Positions 23,101-31,700 of a stretch of DNA of 64,000 bases are shown here, piece after piece. The number at the start of each line of letters is the position of its first letter. The first letter of the stretch is position 1. The notes beneath the pieces were generated by a model. That model made no database searches and had not been told where the DNA came from. It worked only from the letters and a program-made list of their open reading frames with translations. Source of the DNA: Cymbomonas tetramitiformis (Eukaryota > Chlorophyta > Pyramimonadophyceae > Pyramimonadales > Pyramimonadaceae); the NCBI GenBank assembly GCA_001247695.2, contig LGRX02033504.1:1-64000 (forward strand), written 5' to 3'. The position numbers were made by a program, and so were the translations under genes.

Positions 23101-26100
23101 CCCACGGGCCTAGGCCACTGCGCATCGCTCTCGTTCTCGTACAGCCAGCTCGTCGCCGGGTCCAGGAAGTACATCCTGTTGGCATGAGGGTACTCCTCCA
23201 GCACCCACTCGTCCCCACCCTCTCGCCTGCCACCCCCCGTAGACGCCCCCGGCTGCGTGGGAGCTCTCGGTGCCCCTGCGGCCCGCGGGGCCGGCTCGGA
23301 CACCTTCAGAGCCTTGCAGAACTCGGGGAAGGAAAGCTTGCCGTCGCCGTTCATATCCAGCCGCTTCATATGCGCCAGCACCAGCCGCAACTGCGAGCAG
23401 CACACCGTGCCATGTGAAGAGTATGCTTGTGTCTAATCGCGCCGCCCTCCCTGCTGGCCTCCGCCCCTCATGCGAGGCGCCCCCTTCGGCATCCGCCATC
23501 GCGCCGCCCTCCCTGCTGGCCTCCGCCCCTCATGCGACGGGACGCGTCGGCATTCGGACTGGCTCAAGGATGCGCGGAGCGGCTTAAGGATGCGCGGAAG
23601 GATGCAAGTGGCATGGAGTCGGGAGACTACAACGGCAGGACATAGAGCTTGCCGCAACGGCCGCACCTGCTGCTTGCTCACCCCTGGCAGTATCGCCATT
23701 ACCAGCCGCACCAGCTCGCGGTTATCGAGATATCCGCTGCGGTTCGTGTCCACCTTTTTGAACAAGTCGTGCGCGGTCGCCCGGTCTCCCTTGACGTACT
23801 GCGACAGCTTCGTCAGCACCTCCGAGGCCTCCGCAGCCACCCCGCCCTGCGCCTTCACGGCGGCGGCGGCGGCGAGGCACTCCTTGATGGCGTGCACCAG
23901 CTCACTGTAAGTCACCTCCCCATCCCCGTCCACGTCCAGCATGGCCTGGAAGTATTGGATGGAGGTCTGCGTGATCTGCGGCATCAGAGTCTGCATCAGT
24001 TTGGACAGCTCGGCTCGATCGAGGGCGCCGCTGCTGTCCGCGTCGTACTGCTCGAAGAGGTCCTTGAGCCGAGTGGAGTTTTGCTTCAGATGCGCGTCGA
24101 GGGCCGCGAAGAAGTCCTTCGTGTCGAAAGTCAGCTGCGCTTGCCCCTGCACCACGCGCCCCACGGGCACCGGCCACTGGACTTTGCGCAAGTCCTCGTA
24201 CAGGTATGCTGTTGCCGGGTCCAAAAGATAGGTCTTCCCGTCGAGAGCGTACTCCTCCAGCACCCACTCCTCGCCGCCTGGCTGCCTGCTGTGCGCGGCG
24301 GGGCTGGGAGGCGCCGCCTGTGCCTGGGGGCGGGCTGCGCGGCGCTTGATCTTGAGGCCCTTGAGTGCCTTGCAGAACTCCGGGAACGAGAGCAGGCCGT
24401 CCCCGCTGAGATCCAGCCGCTTCATATGCGCCAGCACCAGCCGCACCTGCGCAACCGGGAGTGCCCGCCCTCACAAGCCGCTGCTCGTGCAGTGCTGGGC
24501 GATGGGGTCCAATCAAACATCTTAGAGGTCCCAGGACTCCGGCAAAATGCTGCTATCATTGAAAGACAAAAGCCGAATCAGAATCTGAACTAAGCAGAAA
24601 ACGTCTGCTGAGGTACGTGTGGATAGAAGTCACACAGAGTCCAAGCAGGTCAAAAGGTCTGACACCCACAACCTCATGCTGCTGACAACCACCGCATCCG
24701 TGCCATTATATACCAGCGTCACCGAAACTGTTGTGCACGGGACTTGTGAAGGCACAGCGCAGGCAACCGCAGCGTGAGTCAGCGATGGCGAGGGGTCAGA
24801 TTCAGCAGCTCTTGACAGTGTTCGGACCTGCTGCTTCGTCACGCCAGGGAGCACTTTGAGCACGAGTTGCGCCAGCTCAGCAGATGAGAGCTTCCCACTG
24901 CCATTTTTGTCGAAGGCGTGGAAGACGCGAAGCGCGGTCTCCCGGTCTCCCTTGATGTATTGTGACAGCTTCGTCAGCACCTCCGTCGTCTCCATGTCTC
25001 CCTCCGCCTTCGCAGCTGTTCCAGCTGAGAGGCACTCCTTGATGGCGTGCACCAGCTCACTGTAAGTCACCTCCCCATCCCCGTCCACGTCCAGCATGGC
25101 CTGGAAGTACTGGATGGAGGTCTGCGTGATCTGCGGCATCAGAGTCTGCATCAGTTTGGACAGCTCGGCTCGATCGAGGGCGCCGCTGCTGTCCGCGTCG
25201 TACTGCTCGAAGAGGTCCTTAAGCCGAGTGGAGTTTTGCTTCAGATGCGCGTCGAGGGCCGCAAAGAAATCCTTCGTGTCAACTGAAAACTGAGGCTGAC
25301 CCCCAACGAGCTGCCCTACAGGAACTGGCCACCGGTCGGAGGTGAGATCGTCGTAGAGGTAGCTGGTGGCGGGGTCCAGCAGATAGGACTTTCCCTGGAA
25401 CGGGAACTCTTCCAACTCCCACACCAGGTCACCTGGTTGGACTGACGCGGCAGGCTGAGGTGCGGGTGCACTCCGCGGATTGGAGTGTTGCCCTCCTTCT
25501 GGAACGGGGGGGCGGTAGTTCAGCTGCAGCTCACGGTTCATAGCTTTCAGCAGCTTGACTTGCTGCTGCAGGTCTTGCACTTCGGCTTGGGACTGCTTCG
25601 GAGGTGCGGCATTATCGGCCTACATCCACCCAGCAACCGCAGAGACCTTCAGTGACGGCTGGGAAAGCCTGCCTACTTCCGTGCGCAGCGTTCAGTCAAG
25701 ACTCGTTCTAGGGCTCTGCGGGAGTTGTCTCACCCTGCTGGGTGAATTGGCTCGCAGAGCTTCGTTCTCTTGCTGCAGCGCAAACATTTGCTGCTGCATA
25801 AACAGCAGCTGCTCGTGTACCTGCACGTCCACATACTCAACACCGTGTGCGTTGACCGCGGGAGGCGGAACGCAGGAGGCTTAAGTTCCAAGGTAGGTAA
25901 TAGCCGTTCCGTACCTGTTGAGGCGGGAAATTTTCAGCGTTGGCTCGCGCACCTCCCTTGCCTGCGTTGTGTGCACAGGTCGCACATCAGCACGGTGGCG
26001 AGGAGCACTAAGGTGAGAGAAGGAATGTGCATGGCAGATGGGGCGCTGAAGTATATCCCCTGCCTGACATCGACCCCTGTGCAGAGGCGTTCTCAAATCG

Positions 26101-27262
26101 CCATCGGAGACTGCTTCACTGCGATAGCGACAGTCTTAATAGACCAAGCTAAAGCCGTGCGCAGATATGTCAGTGTGTGCCCGTTTCACGCCTTAGGGTG
26201 CATGCGGTACGGTAGGGGGTGAACCTCTCGATGCAGGGGCCTTGCTGCGAACACTGCGAAGAGCGTCGGACAACCTGGCTTTAAGATCCTGAGGAAGGAG
26301 CGGCCAAATGTCAGAGGATCAAACTCTTCGCTTATACTGTGCACAAGTAAGGAAATCCTCTTACAAAGCAGCCTTACAACGCTGCTATACCTTGGCCAGG
26401 TTCTTGAAGTGAAGCGTCTTCTCGTGCTCTGCCTGCAACTTTCTCGTTTGGATTCGCACTTGCTCTTCCAGCTCTTGCACCCGCTGTACACTCGCACAGC
26501 AGCAGTTGCAGCAGAGTCATAATGCATCAAGAGAAGGTGATTGGTTTCGCACCAGATCTTAGTGGAATGCTCAGAAAATTGAGTTGCTTCAATACATACA
26601 GACCTGTTCAGCAGCAAACAGACGTGCGGTGTGACCCCCGCCTCCGCGGGTTGCCCGGTTTGGAGCACCAGCACCCCCTGCGTCGTTGAGAATCGCGCGT
26701 TTTGCGGCTTCCTCTGTCCGAGCTAGACGTGCATGCAACCTGCGAACATCGGATAAGGAGAGGTGAGAACAAGCTTGCCGCACGCCCCAACATTTTGACA
26801 TAGCTGCACTCGAGTATGTATGTATTCCTTCCTCACGATGGAGATTTGTAACACGCAGCGGGGAGAAGAGATGCCACGTACTGTTTAAATTTATCATCTT
26901 GCTCAAGAATTTGTTTTTTCAAACGGCGATTCTCTGCTTCAACGTCCAACGAGCGGTCTTCGCTGATGGCCTGAGAACATCGCAAGCAGAATAACTGCTG
27001 AATAAGGCGTCCACGTTGGATATATCAACGTACAAAGGAGACATACGAGTGAAACGGCGATGCTCCAGAACATGTTCGTGCAAGCGTTCTATCCTTCGTG
27101 TCACAGAGGGAATGAACTTTTGACTTAATCCGAAAGCACGCAGGGCACGTGGCTTACTCGGCCGCGTGACTGCCATGCCACACGCGTGGGTTTCTGGACA
27201 GTTGCTCGACTTGAAGCAACAGTCTCGGTGTCGCTCCCATCCTGACCGTCGTCTCGCTCCAT
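10876..27262 (-). CDS. RPGRIP1L: RPGRIP1L-like ciliary transition-zone scaffold with twelve inserted EF-hands
   Basis: RPGRIP1L (MKS5/NPHP8/fantom) organises the transition zone at the ciliary base. Readable exons on the minus strand: 27262-27158, 26970-26882, 26739-26604, 26483-26391, 26288-26225, 25961-25915, about 25820-25734, 25619-24828, 24446-23667, 23390-22932, 22262-22098, 21821-21114, 20833-20663, 20317-20132, 19740-19552, 19261-19186, 18472-18326, 17839-17451, 16641-16188, about 15876-15819, then less certain exons at about 15012, 14611-14485 and 13950-13831, and the last at 11140-10876. Phases agree at nearly every junction, and the visible product exceeds 1,800 residues. Domain order is coiled coil, three WW-like plus 4 EF-hand modules, coiled coil, C2, C2, RPGR-interacting C2. 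Animal RPGRIP1L has the same order without EF-hands, as I recall it. One or more exons between 13.8 and 11.2 kb are not identified. Confidence 0.85.
11400..12320 (-). repeat. Dispersed repeat element copy inside the last intron
   Basis: Two blocks recur elsewhere in the window. 11520-11610 (cgccatgag..ccgacaaaagccagcc) matches repeats at 43.4, 54.9, 55.0 and 59.7 kb. 12145-12310 (ccggatacgtgtcccgaagt, gatccccggcgtgggtacat) matches 60105-60265. The same two blocks lie next to each other at 59.7-60.3 kb, so they belong to one element. Between them here is a GC-rich segment (11640-12000) not seen in the other copies. Confidence 0.7.
13150..13395. repeat. ~80-bp tandem repeat, three copies, intronic
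   Basis: The block agcccgtgaggggcg starts at 13161, 13241 and 13320, and each copy continues through acgtggcgggctcacctggc and gctgacgcgagctcacgccg. It lies in the RPGRIP1L-like gene between the exons at 13.8 and 11.1 kb. Confidence 0.85.
13831..15012 (-). CDS. RPGRIP1L: RPGRIP1L-like: linker exons and start of C-terminal C2 (tentative)
   Basis: Three stretches look like exons. At about 15012-14900, after a tgcgctgcag acceptor, is ADDPGKSYDSLVEETRRSKH. At 14611-14485 is an acidic exon with GEGFGLEEELLEERSS between good splice signals. At about 13950-13831 is NIILSINSVQLSSEAMHDPL followed by IRRVFVLYEFL, which matches the first strands of the RPGR-interacting C2 (IRIEIISLTLN...TIQRLFVECRFY). 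Phases between these exons were not reconciled, so others are probably missing. Confidence 0.55.
15570..15760. repeat. 21-bp minisatellite, ~9 copies, intronic
   Basis: The unit ggcaaaggccgggagggagct alternates with a variant ending in ccccagc. Because 21 is a multiple of three, every frame stays open (for example AKAGREL repeats), which creates misleading ORFs on both strands. Confidence 0.9.
15819..16641 (-). CDS. RPGRIP1L: RPGRIP1L-like: second C2 domain
   Basis: Exon 16641-16188 encodes VIRVTVRKCTDLKAR, TPYVSYQFPGFPVHNT, LEVCCFDDADLD and IGLACVPLAALADG, the family pattern of the second C2 (KC.DLKAR...PYVVYKFFDFPDHDT...FYVFDD...GKVNVPL). The final strand is on the next short exon: joining at ACAG|GT gives NRDITGHVWIRIAWHQP, equivalent to AGTIHVILKWKF. 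The acceptor of that exon (15876) has a poor polypyrimidine tract and its donor (15819) is tentative. Confidence 0.85.
16660..17040. repeat. Strand-asymmetric pyrimidine-rich minisatellite (~35 bp x 10), intronic
   Basis: Units of caccacccttcccaccaccc followed by accctggctcccct repeat irregularly through the intron between the two C2 exons. The plus strand is almost purine-free over about 380 bp. In the transcript (minus strand) this is a G-rich GGGTGG array. Confidence 0.9.
17451..17839 (-). CDS. RPGRIP1L: RPGRIP1L-like: first C2 domain
   Basis: A single exon of 389 nt that joins the previous exon as VLG|EEDP. It reads TFLTLDFFEHETQATPVATG, then QYVVRIDSFFLEYMATQTLR and GTLRFSFQLPLSILGPLRAY. 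This aligns along its whole length with the first C2 of animal RPGRIP1/RPGRIP1L as I recall it (TF.TYAFYDFELQTTPVV and QYLVHVNDLFLQYI). The C2 lacks the clustered aspartates of calcium-binding C2 domains, as in the family, so calcium binding would come from the EF-hands and not from this domain. Confidence 0.9.
18326..21540 (-). CDS. RPGRIP1L: RPGRIP1L-like: central coiled coil and pre-C2 exons
   Basis: After EF-hand twelve, exon 21821-21114 continues through a glycine-rich linker into heptads (VQVLQDEVAALRHKLAEIPR and onwards). Further coil exons are 20833-20663 (MLEKAQQERYALEKEYNELA), 20317-20132 (LELERARLELEMTREKLALY), 19740-19552 (LRELNHLREEKAEQLEELRK) and 19261-19186 (LDRRAEKIRKLEAQLKRML). 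The last matches the conserved animal pattern LDIRAARIHKLEAQLKD. Exon 18472-18326 contains EGETIFEIQLAGATLE, corresponding to the GENLFEIHI segment that directly precedes the first C2 domain in RPGRIP1L. Phases fit, including G|GG at 19186/18472. Confidence 0.85.
18718..19215. repeat. 56-bp tandem array duplicating an exon end with its splice donor
   Basis: Nine copies of a 56-bp unit with starts at about 18733, 18789, 18845, 18901, 18957, 19013, 19069, 19125 and 19181. On the minus strand each copy repeats the end of the coiled-coil exon (CTCGAGGCCCAGCTGAAGCG, then TGCTGTCCG) followed by the GTGCGCGTGCC or GTGTGCGTGCC donor and early intron. Only the first, at 19186, is preceded by the full exon. 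The long plus-strand ORFs here are artefacts of the repeat. Confidence 0.92.
21560..23310 (-). CDS. RPGRIP1L: RPGRIP1L-like: EF-hand module 3
   Basis: Exon 23390-22932 has the third WW-like motif (WVLEEYPHANRMYFLDPATS, WPRPVG) and loop DADKSGALDRAE. Exon 22262-22098 has DVDGDGEVTYKE. Exon 21821-21114 has DKDSSGYLNRGE and DANGDGKISFHE. The module is split by two extra introns compared with modules 1 and 2, one of them filled by a minisatellite, and its sequence is more diverged, so it is probably the older copy. All four loops keep the canonical ligands. Confidence 0.88.
22420..22845. repeat. ~27-bp minisatellite in the intron splitting EF-hands 9 and 10
   Basis: About fifteen irregular copies of gatgaagggcgaggatgcgt followed by gcgacgtg. 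It fills the intron between exons 22932 and 22262 of the EF-hand block. Confidence 0.9.
23320..24350 (-). CDS. RPGRIP1L: RPGRIP1L-like: EF-hand module 2
   Basis: Within exon 24446-23667, after a basic linker (KIKRRAARPQ), the WW-like motif recurs as WVLEEYALDGKTYLLDPATA with WPVPVG. It is followed by loops DADSSGALDRAE, DVDGDGEVTYSE and DTNRSGYLDNRE. Loop eight, DMNGDGKLSFPE, opens exon 23390. DNA covering the first two loops is almost identical to module 1. Intron positions are the same in both modules, after the KQQ that follows loop three (KVLPGVTKQQ in module 1, AILPGVSKQQ in module 2), as expected for a tandem genomic duplication. Confidence 0.88.
23435..23560. repeat. ~60-bp direct repeat in intron between EF-hands 7 and 8
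   Basis: The word gccgccctccctgctggcct followed by ccgcccctcatgcga occurs twice, about 62 bp apart, in the intron between exons 23667 and 23390. Confidence 0.75.
24370..25619 (-). CDS. RPGRIP1L: RPGRIP1L-like: EF-hand module 1
   Basis: Exon 25619-24828 starts with a coil (QDLQQQVKLLKAMNRELQL), then a proline-rich linker and a roughly 40-residue motif, WELEEFPFQGKSYLLDPATS, ending WPVPVG. Three EF-hand loops follow: DADSSGALDRAE, DVDGDGEVTYSE and DKNGSGKLSSAE. The fourth, DLSGDGLLSFPE, is at the start of the next exon (24446). Every loop has D at position 1, an oxygen ligand at 3 and 5, G at 6 and E at 12, so all should bind calcium. The coil and EF-hands sit on one uninterrupted exon, which argues that this is a single gene and not an inserted neighbour. 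Confidence 0.88.
25734..27262 (-). CDS. RPGRIP1L: RPGRIP1L-like: N-terminal start and coiled-coil exons
   Basis: Translation probably starts at 27262 (MERDDGQDGSDTET). The exon ends at a GTAAGC donor. The next exon reads AISEDRSLDVEAENRRLKKQ and continues ILEQDDKFK, similar in position and pattern to the animal RPGRIP1L segment that follows its 'EDRFLRLHDEN' motif. Then come LHARLARTEEAAKRAIL, a glycine-rich linker ending TARLFAAEQ, and RVQELEEQVRIQTRKLQAEH. A Q-rich coil with MQQQMFALQQENEAL precedes the EF-hand block. All are short phase-compatible exons of 47-136 nt. The acceptor of the last coil exon (about 25820) and the frame of the 25961-25915 exon are the least certain points. Confidence 0.75.
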
Positions 27263-28601
27263 TTGAAATCCTACATTCAAGAAATTCGAGTTAGCAAAGC
27301 GAGGCACCAAGGGAGCCCGTCTTATAAACGCAGAGTTCGCCTCGCACCTGCTGTCGCCCGGTTCATGGCCATAAAAAAGATCACGAGAAGCCTATCTCAA
27401 ATTCTCTCAACACTAAATTGCCTTGGCGATGACACCAGCAGATCACATCACCAATTCATCCATCCTTCATGGTAAGCCTTGAAACTGATATGCATCCCTT
27501 ATCGGTATGTCTCCGGGCCTTCGCTTCGCTTGATCCCAACTCATACAGAAACACATCAAAAGAGCATTCAATTTCATTTCAAGTTTCAAAAGATGCGTTG
27601 ACACACAACAGCTGAACAGCACACACGACAGCGACAGACCCACAACAGCAACAGTCAAGTGTCATATGTCATTCGGATTGTCATGTCATGTCATGTCATG
27701 TCAATGTCATGTCATATGTCATGTCATGTCATCCCCCATGACAAAACACGCAAGAATAGGGTAATTAAGACTGAGAGACGGGCGCGCCAGCTCCCGACTG
27801 CGACTCCCGTTTACCTTTGGCTTGCGTTGGGAAGGGAAATCATCTCAAGATTGGTTTAAATTCTTGAGCCATCATGCCATCATTCTCTTTGGTGATTTGC
27901 GCACACTATTTGTCCAGTGTGAAATTATGGTTAACTGAGAAGGCTCTATGAACTATGTGCAACTCCTGTGGTGTTGGACAGCGAAGCCCCGATTCTCTGC
28001 CTCTGCTCGCACTTCCACAGTGACAAAAGAAACTTCGTCGTCGATTCTTTCTGCTCAGGCTATTTTCACGCCAAAAACTTCGATACTTCACCTACACTTT
28101 GCACCTCTCGTTTCTAGTTTCTTTTCAGGTGAGATATAGTTTGCATATACCGCAATGGAAACTCTCGACCGTTGCACCCTCATATCAACGATTAAGTGCG
28201 CACGATAGCACTTCTCGAGAGAGACTAATTAGTTCACGCATCTTTACATCTCTGTACAAAATATATGTATTTCCCGTTCAGTATCTCGATAAGTTTCTTA
28301 TTGGCAAACGTGAACTCACTTCGCTTGAAGTGGTGTTCCGATAGAATGCCTGTTGAATTTATGTACGTCTTTTGAATGCAAGCAATGCTCTTCCATCTTC
28401 CTTGGCGCAGCTCGGCAGTGAAGGGGTGTATCCTAGCTCTGAATCACGTACGGTATGACTGAGCTATATTCGGTAAAAATACACTGCACAATACAGGGTC
28501 CCCAAGAGCTCTGAAACAAAAATGCTGGGTGTGCATGCCGCAGTCCCATCCTGTGTATTTGGGTGCGCCACTCGACCAGCAGCCACATAAGGACTCCGGG
28601 G
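27263..28601. promoter_or_regulatory. Divergent intergenic region between RPGRIP1L-like (-) and cysteine-rich gene (+)
   Basis: About 1.3 kb between two start codons pointing away from each other, so both promoters should be here. A pentamer array of tcatg/catgt runs from about 27679 to 27735. No coding exon was recognised. This is an inference from layout, not from a recognised promoter motif. Confidence 0.45.
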
Positions 28602-28760
28602 ATGGCATCCATCGTCAAGCTGTCGCACGTCGTTGGCATAATACTTGTGGCCGGCTTCCCCGTAGCGCTTCAGACAGAGGCACAGGGCGTTGACACACCT
28701 CAAGCCGCTTCGATAGTCAACGCCTTGAAACGGCGCACCGCAACCCACAGTTCATCAAAA
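28602..28760 (+). CDS. Cysteine-rich protein: signal-peptide exon
   Basis: The ATG at 28602 opens MASIVKLSHVVGIILVAGFP followed by VALQTEAQG: a short basic n-region, a hydrophobic core of about 15 residues and a plausible cleavage region at TEAQG. A GT donor at 28761 (AAAA|GTAGGC) would end the exon in phase 0. Otherwise the frame stays open to 28856. The upstream in-frame Met at 28563 would put 13 residues ahead of the signal and is less likely. Confidence 0.65.
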
Positions 28761-31700
28761 GTAGGCGCCATCGGCAGAATGGCCTCAGGCGAGTTCCCTG
28801 ACTTCGCACTATGCTTCGCTCCTGAATCTGAGCTCCACGCACACTCGCCTCTCTGAACTATCGTGTCCACTCGGAAGCAAACTCGAGCGCGCAGGGCGAG
28901 AAAGCCCGCCGCGGGACCCCGAGCACCGAGGCCGCCCGGAAGCTTTTCGCCGGGTTCTGAGGGCACCTGCACGCCTTCTAAACAGGCACCAGATGGTACC
29001 TACCACCGGTGGCATACCTCTTCTTCCTTCCCGTAGGGTTGTGAACTGTGACGCCCTTCTTGTTCCGCGCGCAACACACACGCACCGTACATTCCGCTCG
29101 CATGACTGCAGGGCACTTGTGCACACGCTTTCGTGATGCCTCGGGGAACGCCGCTCCCCCGCCATGGAGCGCGGCGCGCTTGCCGCCTCGGAGATCGGCA
29201 GACGGTTTGCCACGTGCCCTGCGGGAAGCCTGTGGCAAGGGTGGCAACGGTCGGTACGCCTTCCGCAGGCTCTCGGGTCTGAGGCTGTCCCTGAGGGTCA
29301 ACTCGTGAGCAGGCTTACCCAAGCGCAAGGCTAAGCGCGATCGCCACCTTGCGGTGGCGGAGGTGGACTGCAAGGATTACTCTGTCGCGGCCGAGCGCTT
29401 CGACTTCACATGTCTCAACAACTCGTACGAGCCGTTCAATTCGCACCAGGAAGGGAAGAACGACGCCTACCCTGCAACCATCGAAGCCGCGCGCGCTTGC
29501 AAAAACCTAAACGACGGCACGGGAGTGATGTTGGAGCACTATGAACGCATATTCGATCGAGACGAGTTCTTCTGCGGCGAGAGCGCGCAGTATTTCAACA
29601 CGTACAGGGTGCGCGCCCGCCGCCCCTCGAGCTGCATGTCCTGAGAACAGTGCATCCCGGGGGGGGGCAAGCGTGCGGCGCGCGCCGGATTTGAAGGTCC
29701 TTGACGCGAGGCTGAGGAGACCTTGGGGCGCAACAGGAGAACGTGAGCTGGCAGGTTCGCTACGCGCAGCTCAATCCGGATGGTCCCTGCGGTTGCTACA
29801 TGGGTCCTGGGCAACTTGTCGAGGACACGAGCACCCTCACGGTCTACGGCGTCGACTCGGAGTCCGAATGCCAACTGCACTGCGAGCGCCTGCTCAGCTA
29901 CGACCCCCTCGCGGTGCAGCATGGCCGCACACAATCGTGCATAGGATTCAGTCATTCCTACTCCAGCTCCCAGTGCATCCTTCACACCAACGCGACTAGC
30001 ACAACGCTCGCTAACTTCGACTTAGGTGACGACCCTTCTCGCACTCCTGCGTTCCGCTGACAACCGCTTGCGTGGGTATGACGCGCCTTCGGAATAAGAT
30101 CCACGGGGAAACAGCCTCGCCGTGCACACCCACTGGCCACTTGAAATCTCGAGCTCATTCTGCTTGAATGTCCTCCTGCCTCGCCTTATCTCACTCAACT
30201 GTCAGCCTGGAGAGCATATTTGTACACCCGAGTTGCCTGGCTCGGTCTATGTGGAGCTTGTGGTGACGGTTCGGGCACACCGTGTGGGTCGCGGGCGGTA
30301 CCCACTCCACCAGGTCTGAAATGCCTGCCGAGTGCAGCCGTGTTCGGCAAAGACGGGACCTGCTTCTTAATCGAGAGTATGCCCCGATTCACTCTCCTGC
30401 AGCTGCCCCTCCACCGGTACATTGCGTGGTGGGCCTCTTCTGGTTTCGCCTTGAGGAGTAGTCAGCTGTCAGCTCTACGCACCTGGTCTCTGTGACACAC
30501 TCTGCGCCAGGGTGCTGCCAGCTAAGGTGCAGCGGAAGCGCCAGCTAAGGTGCAGTGGAAGCGCCAGCTAAGGTGCAGCGGAAGCGCCAGCTAAGGTGCA
30601 GCGGAAGCGCCAGCTAAGGCGCAGCGGAAGCGCCAGCTAAGGTGCAGTGGAAGCGCCAGCTAAGGTGCAGTGGAAACGCCAGCTAAGGTGCAGCGGAAGC
30701 GCCAGCTAAGGCGCAGCGGAAGCGCCAGCTAAGGTGCAGTGGAAGCGCCAGCTAAGGTGCAGCGGAAGCGCCAGCTAAGGCGCAGTGGAAGCGCCAGATT
30801 CTTGACGACAGTCAACACTCACTGACCAGTACCGTTCCTTTCTCAGCTTGGATGTTCCGTTGGGCGCCTGACCGGGAGCCGGGACGGATGGAGGCGGCTC
30901 TGGGCAGACGCGACGGTGGCCGCGGAGCCCCTGCGCGGCCACGGGCTCGACGGCGACCTGTGCGCCACCGCCGTGGACTGCCGCTTCCCGTCGATGAGCT
31001 GCAGCAAGTCCAGCGCGTCCGTGTGGACGCTGGACCAGACTCTGCGCTGTATCGGCCTCGCGGTCGGTGAAGCGTGCGAGGTGAGCGAGATGTGCGCCTT
31101 CGACCTTGCCTGCGTGGCGGGCACGTGCCAGCAGGCCGACGTGAGCAGCTGCAACTTCGACCAGGTGCGGGGCGCCGGCGGAGCTCCCTCCCAACCAGAA
31201 GCTTCACCAGGCACGGTGCACCCCCCAACGGGACGAGCGCCTGGTGGCAGGTCAGCGGGCTCTCGTGCACATCCCAAAGGGTGTCCACCGCAGCAGACCA
31301 CCTTCCGAGGGGGACGGATGCCGAGGCGGGAGGCTCCCTTGTGAAGGAGGAGGGTGTCAACGTCGCAGACTCTCCACCATGTTATTAGGGGGCGGATGCC
31401 GAGGCTGTTGACCCTTTCCTAAGGGGCAGGTGCTGAGGGAGGTGCTGAGGCTCCCCTATCCATCTGTGTTGGGAGTGAGGCGGACGCCGACGCCGTAGAC
31501 CAATTTCTGACGTTGGCGGGTGCCGAGACCACAGGATTGCGGAGGCGACGCGATGTACGGTTGTGGGAAGGCGGGTGGCGATCTGGCGCTCGGAGCGGAT
31601 CCATGGTGCGTCACAGTGCAGTGCACTTTCGTCGGAGGCTTTCAGCTTGATCGACGGCCGGTTGCTTGCTAACTCTCAACTCCCACGCTCGCTTTGCCCA

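Noticed and set aside
23649..24593. Plus-strand ORF of 314 residues
   Set aside because: It is the shadow of EF-hand module 2. The same shadow appears opposite module 1.
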